The notes under the pieces are model-generated. The model searched no databases. It was given only the letters and a program-made list of their open reading frames with translations, and was not told where the DNA came from. Below are positions 21,525-28,960 of a stretch of 64,000 bases of DNA, piece after piece; position 1 is the first letter of the stretch; every line of letters begins with the position of its first letter. The DNA is from Terricaulis silvestris (lineage in GTDB: Bacteria > Pseudomonadota > Alphaproteobacteria > Caulobacterales > Aquidulcibacteraceae): the NCBI RefSeq assembly GCF_009792355.1, contig NZ_CP047045.1, positions 2,134,501 through 2,198,500 of the forward strand, written 5' to 3'. The position numbers were made by a program, and so were the translations under genes.

Positions 21525-22277
21525 TCAGCCTCCCCGCCGCGCATCGACCGCCAACGCGGTGAAGCCAAGACACAACGAAATCAGCGACACGAAATAGAAG
21601 ATCGATCGAAACTCCACCACGCCGCGTTGCGCAGCGTCGAAATGGTGCATGATCGAGAACCGCGCCACCGTTTCCGCGACAGCGCCACCAACCACGCCAG
21701 AGAAGAAGTCCAGCACCAGCGGCAAGCCCAAAGCCGTCAGCAGGAACGAGATCAGCACCGCCAGAACGAACGCCACCACCTGCGCCGGCGTCAGCGCCGA
21801 CATCGCCGAGCCGATCGCGATATACGCGCCCGCCATCAGCAAGCTGGCCAGATACGCCGTGAAGATCGCCGCATTGTCAGGCGAGCCCAGCACGTTGACG
21901 GTGATCCAGAGCGGGATCGTCAGCAGCAGCGCCACCGCCGCAATCGTCCACGCCGCCAGGAATTTTCCCAGCACCAACGACCATGTCGGCGCCGGCAACG
22001 TCATCAGAAGCTCAACCGCACCGGAGCGCGTCTCTTCCGCCCAGAGCCGCATCGACACGGCCGGCAGGAACACCATGAAAATCCACGGGTGAAACGCGAA
22101 GAATGCGTTCAAGTCCGCGCGCCGCGCTTCAAAGAAACCGCCGACCTGGAACGTGAAGAGCCCGATCGCGAACAGAAACACGGCGACAAACACGTAAGCT
22201 GTCGGGGTGGTGAGATAGGCGAGCAGCTCACGGCGATAAATCGCCGTCATGCTGGCCAAACCGGGACGCTTCTTCAT
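21525..22277 (-). CDS. ABC-2 type permease (GldF-like)
   Basis: A 250-residue polytopic protein with six predicted helices. Family features are IYRRELLAYLTTPTAYVF, FFAFHPWIFMVFLPAVSMRLWAEE and GAVELLMTLPAPTWSLVLGKFLAAW. It overlaps the ATPase gene by 4 nt (ATGA) and lies 3 nt before the GldG-like gene, so the three form one exporter operon. Confidence 0.9.
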   Translation of the reverse strand: MKKRPGLASMTAIYRRELLAYLTTPTAYVFVAVFLFAIGLFTFQVGGFFEARRADLNAFFAFHPWIFMVFLPAVSMRLWAEETRSGAVELLMTLPAPTWSLVLGKFLAAWTIAAVALLLTIPLWITVNVLGSPDNAAIFTAYLASLLMAGAYIAIGSAMSALTPAQVVAFVLAVLISFLLTALGLPLVLDFFSGVVGGAVAETVARFSIMHHFDAAQRGVVEFRSIFYFVSLISLCLGFTALAVDARRGG

Positions 22278-22996
22278 ACGCGCTCTTCCCCGCGCGTCAG
22301 CGTCTGGAAGGCGCGCTCCAGCGAGCCGTGCTCTTCCTTAAGCGCTTCCGGTGTTTTGTCCGCCACGATCCGCCCCTGATCGATCACGATAGCGCGCGTG
22401 CACACCGCTTCCACTTCCTCAAGCGAGTGCGTGGAAATGATGAGCCCGCGCTCTTCGCCCAGCTTACGGATCAGATCGCGCACCGCGTGGCGCTGGTTCG
22501 GATCGAGGCCGTCCGTGGGCTCGTCCAAGATCAGCAGCAACGGATCGTGCAGCAGCGCCGACGCCAGCCCCACGCGCCGACGGTAGCCCTTGGAGAGTGT
22601 CTCAATCGGCTGGTCGATCGTTTCACCCAAACGCGCATCCTGCGCCGCCCGCCGCACCGCGTGCCGCGCAGCTTCACGGGACATGCCTCGCGTCTCGGCC
22701 ACGAAACGCAGGAATGTCCACGGTGTCATTTCGCCATAAAGCGGCGCGCCTTCCGGCAAATAGCCCAGCCGCTCCTGCGCACGACGGCGTTCCTGGGCGA
22801 CGTCGATGTTGAAAATCTTGGCGACGCCCTCGTCCGGCTCGAGATACCCGGCGATCATCCGCATCGTCGTGGTCTTGCCGGCCCCGTTTGGGCCGAGAAA
22901 TCCTACGATTTCCCCAACATCGAGCGAAAACCCGATGCCGTCCACGGCAACGCGCCGACCGAACGTTTTGCGCAAGCCGTCGACCTGCAGCAGCAT
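22274..22996 (-). CDS. ABC transporter ATP-binding protein (GldA-like)
   Basis: A 240-residue ABC ATPase with Walker A LGPNGAGKTTTMRMIAGYL, a signature in LSKGYRRRVGLASALL, Walker B LLILDEPTDGLDPNQ and switch His in STHSLEEVEAVC. EPDEGVAKIFNIDVAQERRRAQERLGYLPE fits the GldA/multidrug subgroup. It is the first gene of a four-gene minus-strand operon. The upstream region carries a DnaA box and a GANTC palindrome. Confidence 0.92.
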   Translation of the reverse strand: MLLQVDGLRKTFGRRVAVDGIGFSLDVGEIVGFLGPNGAGKTTTMRMIAGYLEPDEGVAKIFNIDVAQERRRAQERLGYLPEGAPLYGEMTPWTFLRFVAETRGMSREAARHAVRRAAQDARLGETIDQPIETLSKGYRRRVGLASALLHDPLLLILDEPTDGLDPNQRHAVRDLIRKLGEERGLIISTHSLEEVEAVCTRAIVIDQGRIVADKTPEALKEEHGSLERAFQTLTRGEERV

Positions 22997-23063
22997 GTAT
23001 TGGAAACCCCGTCGAAAATCGAGCGCCGCTCATAGAGCCCTTTAGGGGAAAACGCCACCGTTC

Positions 23064-23072
23064 TTATCCACA
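23064..23072 (+). promoter_or_regulatory. DnaA box
   Basis: TTATCCACA, an exact match to the consensus DnaA-binding nonamer. It is isolated, so it is more likely a regulatory site than an origin. Confidence 0.5.
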
Positions 23073-23079
23073 GAAGCGC

Positions 23080-23098
23080 GAATCACGACGCGTGATTC
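23080..23098. promoter_or_regulatory. Palindrome containing two GANTC methylation sites
   Basis: GAATCACGACGCGTGATTC: 8-bp perfect arms and a 3-bp spacer, each arm ending in a GANTC site, the target of the cell-cycle methylase CcrM in alphaproteobacteria. It lies 8 bp from the DnaA box and about 85 bp upstream of the ABC ATPase start. Confidence 0.45.
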
Positions 23099-23253
23099 CG
23101 TCGCTGGTTTCGCGCCTGTTAACGCCCTCTTCGACGAGCCGTCGAATACGTGCGCCGATCAGCACACAGAGCATTCAATCACGCCGCTTCGCGTGTTCAA
23201 TGCACCACGAAAATCCACTGATTTTGCTTGGAAAAGCGATAGCCACGAAAAAG

Positions 23254-23280
23254 AAAAGCCCGCGTCTTGCGCGGGCTTTT
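23254..23280. terminator. Bidirectional hairpin terminator without an obvious gene
   Basis: An 11-bp stem, AAAAGCCCGCG pairing with CGCGGGCTTTT, loop TCTTG. The U-tract is suitable in both directions. No coding sequence ends next to it, so it may end a small RNA starting within 23100-23250 or 23300-23450. Confidence 0.6.
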
Positions 23281-23506
23281 CGGAGAATTCAGTGTGACCG
23301 AGCGAAGCGCGTACTGGGGGGGCTGGGGGGGCTGATGGATACCCAGCACGAGCCTTTCTCCGCCCGGTCACGTCACTAAGCTTGCTCCGGAGTGCGGCGA
23401 GAGCAAGCACTAAATCAGGCTGAAACCCGACCTCTGCCGATATTTAATCTAGCCGCGTAAGCCACCAGATTGTTGTACACAGGTAGCTCACAGGAGGCTC
23501 ACGCGC

Positions 23507-23818
23507 ATGAGCGGACGCACCGTTTTTTTCGAGCGTCTGGAATTGGATCGCCTGTTACGTTTCTACGGCCGCATGGTCGCCGCTGGCGAGTGGCGCGACT
23601 ATGCACTTGATGCTCTACCGGACCGCGCATTGTTCAGCGTCTATCGCCGCACCAGCGAAGCACCGCTCTACCAAATCGAGAAACGCCCCGACGAAGCGCG
23701 CAAGCAAGGCGCCTACAGCGTGAAGGCTATCGACGGCAGGGTCTTGCGGCGCGGTCACGATCTCGCGCGCGTGATCGCCGTACTCGAGCCCAAGCGCATG
23801 CAAGTGGTTGGCGACTAG
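23507..23818 (+). CDS. DUF2794 family protein
   Basis: A 103-residue protein matching the alphaproteobacterial DUF2794 family throughout: VFFERLELDRLLRFYGRMVAAGEWRDYALD, YQIEKRPDEARKQGAYSV and RRGHDLARVIAVL. No membrane or signal segment is present. AGGAGG lies about 9 nt before the ATG. The function is unknown; the strict conservation in this class suggests a core role. Confidence 0.9.
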   Translation: MSGRTVFFERLELDRLLRFYGRMVAAGEWRDYALDALPDRALFSVYRRTSEAPLYQIEKRPDEARKQGAYSVKAIDGRVLRRGHDLARVIAVLEPKRMQVVGD

Positions 23819-23822
23819 CTCG

Positions 23823-23855
23823 CAAAACAAAAACGCCCCGGCCGAAGCCGAGGCG
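23823..23855 (-). terminator. Rho-independent terminator of the Bax-inhibitor-1 gene
   Basis: On the minus strand, the stem CGCCTCGGC / GCCGGGGCG with one mismatch and loop TTCG is followed by TTTTTGTTTTG. It lies about 30 nt after the stop of the minus-strand gene. Confidence 0.8.
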
Positions 23856-23884
23856 CTGTCGTTTCCGACATCAGCAATCGACGG

Positions 23885-24649
23885 TTAGTCGCGGCTCATA
23901 AAGCTCAGCAGCGTTTGGAAGATAGCGACGAACGCGATGTACAAGTTCAACGCGCCAAAATTGGTCATCACGGCCTGACCGCGCTGATCGTTCGCCAGAT
24001 AATAATAGCTTTCGCGCAGCTGGTTGGTTTGCGTCGCCACCAGCACCGAGAACAGCACAAGGGTTGCTGCCTGCAGGATCAGCTCGAACATCTCGGACCT
24101 GAAGAAGAAGCTCAGCAGGCCGATCGCGAACAAGCCCCAAGCCGACATGATCACCATTGAGTGCAAGCCGCTCAGATTGCGCTTCGTGGTGTAGCCAAAC
24201 AGTGAGAGCGCACCGAACGCGCCGGCTGTGATCAAGAACGCTTTCGCCATCGTTGCGAACGTGACTGTTAGCGTCTGTCCGCCAACCGTGGACACGCTTG
24301 TGGCTTGCGCGGCGACCGCGACCCAGAAGCCAAGCCCCAAGCCCATCAGCGTAACGACTGTCCAATAAAGGATGCCGGACGCCATTGGCGACGCATTGCG
24401 CATAAAGAAGTTGGAGCCCAACAGGATCGCAACCGGACCCCACTGGACGATGTAGACCACCGGCGGCGTCAGCACCGCGTATGTGATTTGCGGGATCGTA
24501 CCGACGGCGAACGCCAAGCCCGCCGACCAAATCAAGCCGAGCGCCATTTTGACGTACACGCCGAGCATGAACTTCCGGAGCCCCGGGTCCAGCGCCGCCT
24601 CTTCGCGCCCAATCGGGATTGAGCCCGTTTGAGAGTGGTAGTCGCTCAT
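23885..24649 (-). CDS. Bax inhibitor-1/YccA family membrane protein
   Basis: A 254-residue protein with seven hydrophobic helices. The start LDPGLRKFMLGVYVKMALGLIWSAGLAFAV, the middle KAFLITAGAFGALSLFGYTTKRNLSGLHSMVIMSAWGLFAIGLL and the C-terminal LNLYIAFVAIFQTLLSFM are typical of bacterial BI-1 proteins. Relatives act as pH-gated calcium leak channels or interact with FtsH; the role here is inferred only. It stands alone, with its own terminator. Confidence 0.92.
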   Translation of the reverse strand: MSDYHSQTGSIPIGREEAALDPGLRKFMLGVYVKMALGLIWSAGLAFAVGTIPQITYAVLTPPVVYIVQWGPVAILLGSNFFMRNASPMASGILYWTVVTLMGLGLGFWVAVAAQATSVSTVGGQTLTVTFATMAKAFLITAGAFGALSLFGYTTKRNLSGLHSMVIMSAWGLFAIGLLSFFFRSEMFELILQAATLVLFSVLVATQTNQLRESYYYLANDQRGQAVMTNFGALNLYIAFVAIFQTLLSFMSRD

Positions 24650-24905
24650 CCGAATTAACCTCCTTGCCGCAGGGATATCCCGCAGCGCTGAGCAAATATG
24701 GCCATGGTCTCCCGTCGCAGCAAGCTAAACCGGGCGCCTGTTCCTATTGCGAACTGAGCGCCGGAAGCGGAAACTTTGCGGCGAGAACGGGGCGGGGAAA
24801 CAAAGTTCCCTTGCCTCGCGTTTACCGTACGAGCCCGCACGCTGCCTTCCTTTGGGCAGGGCTGCGGGAGAATCGCGCTAGTTGGAGCGCGGAGGTTGCG
24901 CCGGG

Positions 24906-27521
24906 GTGGCTGACGAAAACGATCCGACCGAGCCGGAGGACCTGCCTCCGACTGAACCGCCTGCCGAAGGCGGCGAATCCAGCGTTCCCGAGGAGCGTAC
25001 GGTCGCGGACGCTGAGCCGGACCTGCCCGCCGACGAGCATCAGTTGTTCGAGGAAACGACAGCAGCAGACACGCCCGAGCCCGTGGAGGCGTCGCCAGAA
25101 CGAGAGCCCGAATTAGCGTCTCAGCCCTATTCGGAGCCGGAGTTCTTCACCGCAGCGCCTGAAGAGCCCGCGCCAGTCGAAGAGACGGAGTCGTACCCAG
25201 AGCGTGAGGCCGTCGCCGAACCATCTGAAGAGCCTGCGCCTGTCGGAGAGGCCGGGCCCTACGAAGAGCCAGCGATCGCCGCTCGCGACGAAGAACCCGA
25301 AGCCATCGCCGAGCCTGACGCGCCTATCGCCGCCTCACCGGTGGCGGAGCCCACCGATCTGCCGCCGCACTATTTCCGCGCCGCCGGCGATCCCGACGAA
25401 GGCGAGGCCGAAGCGCCGCCATCGCAATGGGGCCGCATCAAAGCGCGCATCGAAGAAACCCGGCGCGACATCTGGGCCGCCATTGAACCGGGCTGGGTCA
25501 AATTCTGGGGCGTCACCAACACGATCGGCGCCGAGATCTGGCGTCGCATCCGCGGCGTCAAACGCCCGCGCAACATCCGCGAAGCCGCGGTGTGGAGCGG
25601 CTACGCCGCCGGTGGTTTCGTCGCACTCATCATCGGCTTCTTCTTCTTCGTCACCTGGGGCATGCCTTCGACCGACGATCTCTGGGAAGCACGCCAAGGC
25701 CAGTCGATCACCTTCCTCGACCGCAATGGCAACGTGATCTTGCGCGAGGGCGCGCAAAACGCGCCGCCCGTCGATATCGCATCGCTGCCGCCCTACGTCG
25801 CCCAAGCCTTCATCGCCATCGAAGACCGCCGCTTCTATGATCACTTCGGCGTCGATTTCGGCGGCATGATGCGCGCCGGCGCCGAGAACTTCCGCGCCGG
25901 CCGCGTCGTGCAGGGCGGCTCGACCATCACGCAGCAATTGGCGAAGAACCTCTTCCTCACCAACGAACGCTCCTGGCGGCGCAAATTCCAAGAGATCGCC
26001 ATGGCGATCTGGCTGGAAACACGCTTCACCAAGGACGAAATCCTCGCGCTCTATCTCAGCCGGGTTTACTTCGGCGCCGGCGCCTACGGCGTCGAAGCCG
26101 CCGCCGAACGCTATTTCGACCGCCCCGCGCGCGAACTCACGCTGCTGCAATCAGCAATGATCGCCGGCCTCGTCAAAGCGCCATCGCGTCTCAATCCGGC
26201 CCGCCAAGACATCGCCGCCGCGCGCGACCGCGCCACCACTGTGCTCAACGAAATGGTGTCGATGGGCTTCATCAGCGCGTCCGAAAGCGAAGCAGCACTT
26301 CAGGAAGAACTCGTCATCAGCCGCCGTAACCCGGCGGGCGTGCTCTCGTACTACCGCGACTGGATCGATCCGCTGCTGAACGACGTCATCGGCCAACAAC
26401 GCGACGACTTCATCATCGAAACCACCATCGACATCGCCGCCCAGCGCTCCGCCGCTGAATCGATCGAGACCGTTCTCGCCGAGCAAGGCGAAGAGCGCCG
26501 CGTCTCGCAATCGGCGGCGCTGGTCATGGACGACACCGGCGGCGTCCGCGCCATGGTCGGCGGCCGCGACTACGATGTCAGCCAGTTCAACCGCGCCACA
26601 CAAGCGCGCCGCCAGCCCGGCTCGTCCTTCAAGTTCTTCATCTATCTCGCCGCCATGGAAAACGGCTTGACGCCGTGGAGTGTACGCGAAGACGCGCCGA
26701 TCACGATCTCGATCGAAGGCCAGCCCGATTGGACGCCCGGCAACTACACCAATGAGTTCAACGGACCGGTTTCGCTCAACTCGGCCTTCGCCAACTCGTT
26801 CAACATGGTCGCGATCCGCGTCGCCAACGAAGTTGGCGGCCAGAAGGTGATCGACGTGGCGCGTCGCCTCGGCGTCCGCTCGCCGCTGCACAACTACCAT
26901 TCGCTGGCGCTCGGCGCCCAAGAGATGACGCTCCTCGAAATGACGCAGGCCTACGGCGCCATGGCCGCCGACGGCTTCAACGTCGAAGCCCACGGCGTCA
27001 CGCGCATCCGCCGCGCCAACTCCAACGAGACCATGTGGAGCTGGCGCCAGGAGAACCGCTCGCGCGTCATCGAAGAGCGCCCAATGCGGTACATGAACAT
27101 GATGATGAGCCGCGTCGTGCAAGCCGGCACCGGCACGCGCGCGCGCATGACCACGCACCAAATCGGCGGCAAAACCGGCACCGGCAACGACTACCGCGAC
27201 GCCTGGTTCATCGGCTTCACGCCCGGCATGGTCGGCGGCGTTTGGGTCGGCAACGACAACTTCACCGAAACCGCGCGCGTCACCGGCGGCTCACTGCCCG
27301 CCGACATCTGGGCGCGGTTCATGCCCGTCGCGTTGCGCAACACGCCGTCGCGTCCACTCGAAATGCCCGGCGAAGGCGACTACGACCTGGGTATCGCCGC
27401 CGTTGAAATGCCCGAGCTCACCGCCGTTGGCGCGCCGATCGGCGCAACCATCGGCGCCGAAGCCGCGCCCGCGCCGCCCGACGATCAGGATCGCTCACTA
27501 GATTTTGGACCAGAGGGCTGA
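24906..27521 (+). CDS. Class A penicillin-binding protein (PBP1A type) with acidic N-terminal extension
   Basis: A bifunctional peptidoglycan glycosyltransferase/transpeptidase of 871 residues. The first 170 residues are an acidic Pro/Glu region with repeated EEPAPVxE motifs, predicted cytoplasmic, then a transmembrane helix near 235-252. The GT51 domain has AIEDRRFYDHFGVDFGG and GGSTITQQLAKNLFL. The transpeptidase has SxxK (GSSFKFF, near 572), SxN (FANSFN) and KTGT (near 755). The GTG start at 24906 has GGAGG 10 nt upstream; a TTG at 24882 is less likely. A second class A PBP is at 53128. Confidence 0.93.
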   Translation: MADENDPTEPEDLPPTEPPAEGGESSVPEERTVADAEPDLPADEHQLFEETTAADTPEPVEASPEREPELASQPYSEPEFFTAAPEEPAPVEETESYPEREAVAEPSEEPAPVGEAGPYEEPAIAARDEEPEAIAEPDAPIAASPVAEPTDLPPHYFRAAGDPDEGEAEAPPSQWGRIKARIEETRRDIWAAIEPGWVKFWGVTNTIGAEIWRRIRGVKRPRNIREAAVWSGYAAGGFVALIIGFFFFVTWGMPSTDDLWEARQGQSITFLDRNGNVILREGAQNAPPVDIASLPPYVAQAFIAIEDRRFYDHFGVDFGGMMRAGAENFRAGRVVQGGSTITQQLAKNLFLTNERSWRRKFQEIAMAIWLETRFTKDEILALYLSRVYFGAGAYGVEAAAERYFDRPARELTLLQSAMIAGLVKAPSRLNPARQDIAAARDRATTVLNEMVSMGFISASESEAALQEELVISRRNPAGVLSYYRDWIDPLLNDVIGQQRDDFIIETTIDIAAQRSAAESIETVLAEQGEERRVSQSAALVMDDTGGVRAMVGGRDYDVSQFNRATQARRQPGSSFKFFIYLAAMENGLTPWSVREDAPITISIEGQPDWTPGNYTNEFNGPVSLNSAFANSFNMVAIRVANEVGGQKVIDVARRLGVRSPLHNYHSLALGAQEMTLLEMTQAYGAMAADGFNVEAHGVTRIRRANSNETMWSWRQENRSRVIEERPMRYMNMMMSRVVQAGTGTRARMTTHQIGGKTGTGNDYRDAWFIGFTPGMVGGVWVGNDNFTETARVTGGSLPADIWARFMPVALRNTPSRPLEMPGEGDYDLGIAAVEMPELTAVGAPIGATIGAEAAPAPPDDQDRSLDFGPEG

Positions 27522-27528
27522 GCTAAAG

Positions 27529-27595
27529 GAGCGCGGGTCTTCAGACCCGCTCTTGTTTGTGTGTTTGAAGAATGCGGGTCTGAAGACCCGCGCTC
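27529..27595. repeat. Palindromic element after the PBP gene
   Basis: Two hairpin arms, 27529-27552 and 27574-27595, complementary over about 20 bp and each itself a hairpin (GCGGGTCT / AGACCCGC), separated by a T-rich loop. It begins 7 nt after the PBP stop. It shares GGAGCGCGGG and its architecture with 41529-41567. Confidence 0.85.
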
Positions 27596-27597
27596 GG

Positions 27598-28359
27598 TTA
27601 CCGCGCCAACCCCACCGCATGCAGCGCGCAACCATGCTCATGCAGCCAATCCCGCCCGCGCTCGTAGTCAGCGATGCAGCGCTTCACCTGCGCCCAGAAC
27701 CGGCGCGAGTGGTTCATCTCGCGCAAGTGCGCCACTTCGTGCGCGGCGAGATAATCCAGCACGAACGGCGGCGCCAAAATCACACGCCACGAAAACGAGA
27801 GCACGCCATCGACGGAGCAAGAACCCCAGCGCGAACGCAATTCCTTCACCTGGATCTTCACCGGCTTCACGCCCAGCGTCACCGAATGCGTTGCGACACG
27901 ATCGATCAGCTCTTCGCGCGCCTGATCCTTGAAGAAGCGCAGCAGCCGCGATTCAAACAAAGCCGGGTCAGGGCACGGCACCACGATGCGCGGGATCAAG
28001 TCCGGCTCAATCCGCGCATGCCCACGCCCGCGCTCCAACACCAATTCGTGCTCCACACCGCGGAAACACACGAACGACCCCGGCGCCAGCGTCACGCCCT
28101 TCGGCAGCCGCGACAATTCCTGCGCGATCCAACCCGCGCGTTCGGCCGCAAATTGCGCCGCGTGTTTCAGATGCCGCTTCGTCGGCGCCGTCGCGATCGC
28201 TTGCCGGCGCGTCGGATCGATCCGCACAGAGACATGCCGCGCGCGCGGGTTCACTATCAACTTCACCGACATGCGGCGACCGTCGATCGTTTCGATCTCG
28301 GTTTGAGTTGGCGTCTCGGCCTTCGGTTTCGAATCGAAGCGCATACGCAAGAATCTCAT
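27598..28359 (-). CDS. YgjP/DUF45-type metallopeptidase
   Basis: A 253-residue protein of the WLM/YgjP family. Features are MSVKLIVNPRARHVSVRI, VKELRSRWGSCSVDGVLSFSWRVILAPP and the zinc motif HEVAHLREMNHSRRFW (HExxH plus downstream His). It is probably a cytoplasmic zinc metallopeptidase of unknown substrate. The ATG at 28359 avoids overlap with the divergent GFA gene; the frame extends to 28443. The 3' end directly borders the palindromic element. Confidence 0.88.
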   Translation of the reverse strand: MRFLRMRFDSKPKAETPTQTEIETIDGRRMSVKLIVNPRARHVSVRIDPTRRQAIATAPTKRHLKHAAQFAAERAGWIAQELSRLPKGVTLAPGSFVCFRGVEHELVLERGRGHARIEPDLIPRIVVPCPDPALFESRLLRFFKDQAREELIDRVATHSVTLGVKPVKIQVKELRSRWGSCSVDGVLSFSWRVILAPPFVLDYLAAHEVAHLREMNHSRRFWAQVKRCIADYERGRDWLHEHGCALHAVGLAR

Positions 28360-28416
28360 GCTTCGCGCGTTCCCGCGACTGCCAGCGTCGGCTAGTCTGC
28401 TGAGGAAGGTGAGCAC

Positions 28417-28770
28417 ATGACGCACTATCGCGGATCCTGCCATTGCGGCGCGGTTCAGTTCGAGATCGAAACTGAAATCACCGAACTCACGATGTGCGAT
28501 TGCTCGCTATGCAGCAAGAAGAATGCACTGATGTGCGCGGTGCACGAGAGCGGCTTCAAGCTCCTCGCCGGCGAAGACAAGCTCAGCCTCTATCAATGGA
28601 ACACCGGCGTCGCGCGCCACTATTTCTGCAGCGTCTGCGGCATCTATCCGTTTCACCGCAAACGCTCGATGCCAGATCACTACGGCATCAACGTGCGGTG
28701 CCTCGATGGATTTGACCCAACTGGCATTCCGGTGCGCGCGGCGGACGGAAAGACGATGTCCGTCGCCTAA
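28417..28770 (+). CDS. GFA family protein (CENP-V/GFA fold)
   Basis: A 117-residue zinc-binding protein with the GFA fold: YRGSCHCGAVQFEIE, CDCSLCSKKNAL and YFCSVCGIYPFHR supply the CxC, CxxC and CxxC zinc ligands. Named for glutathione-dependent formaldehyde-activating enzyme, but most members have no proven activity. AGGAAGG lies upstream of the ATG. Confidence 0.9.
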   Translation: MTHYRGSCHCGAVQFEIETEITELTMCDCSLCSKKNALMCAVHESGFKLLAGEDKLSLYQWNTGVARHYFCSVCGIYPFHRKRSMPDHYGINVRCLDGFDPTGIPVRAADGKTMSVA

Positions 28771-28777
28771 CACCACA

Positions 28778-28926
28778 CCCATTCCCCGGGCTCGGCGATA
28801 GCCGAGAACCGGGGACCCATGAGCACAAATTCATCCGCGAGAAGCGCGACGAGAGTCGTGCTTAGGTCGGACCGGCCGGTGTTCATGGGTCCCCGGTTCG
28901 ATGCTGCGCATCGCCCGGGGAATGGG
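28778..28926. repeat. Long palindrome with CCCATTCCCCGGG ends
   Basis: Left arm 28778-28819 and right arm 28885-28926 pair over their outer (CCCATTCCCCGGG with CCCGGGGAATGGG) and inner (GAACCGGGGACCCATG with CATGGGTCCCCGGTTC) segments. Each arm also has an internal hairpin (CTCGGCGATAGCCGAG on the left). It lies between the GFA gene and phaZ, which converge on it. Confidence 0.85.
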
Positions 28927-28960
28927 TCGAAGCGGTTGTTCGCTTATCGAAAGCGACGAG

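Larger units (their letters stand above)
22997..23506. other. 510-bp intergenic region with regulatory motifs and a free-standing terminator
   Basis: It lies between the divergently transcribed ABC operon and the DUF2794 gene. It contains a consensus DnaA box, a 19-bp palindrome with two GANTC sites, a strong hairpin terminator at 23254-23280, and an imperfect inverted repeat (GTGACCG near 23293, CGGTCAC near 23363) around a G-run. No coding frame is convincing. A GAGG-containing ribosome binding site for DUF2794 lies at the right end. Confidence 0.5.

Noticed and set aside
23064-23072. Chromosome replication origin
   Set aside because: Only one DnaA box is seen, without an AT-rich unwinding region or the usual neighbouring genes.
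23159-23410. 83-codon minus-strand frame in the intergenic region
   Set aside because: It runs through the terminator hairpin and a G-run repeat, has no ribosome binding site and looks like translated repeat DNA.
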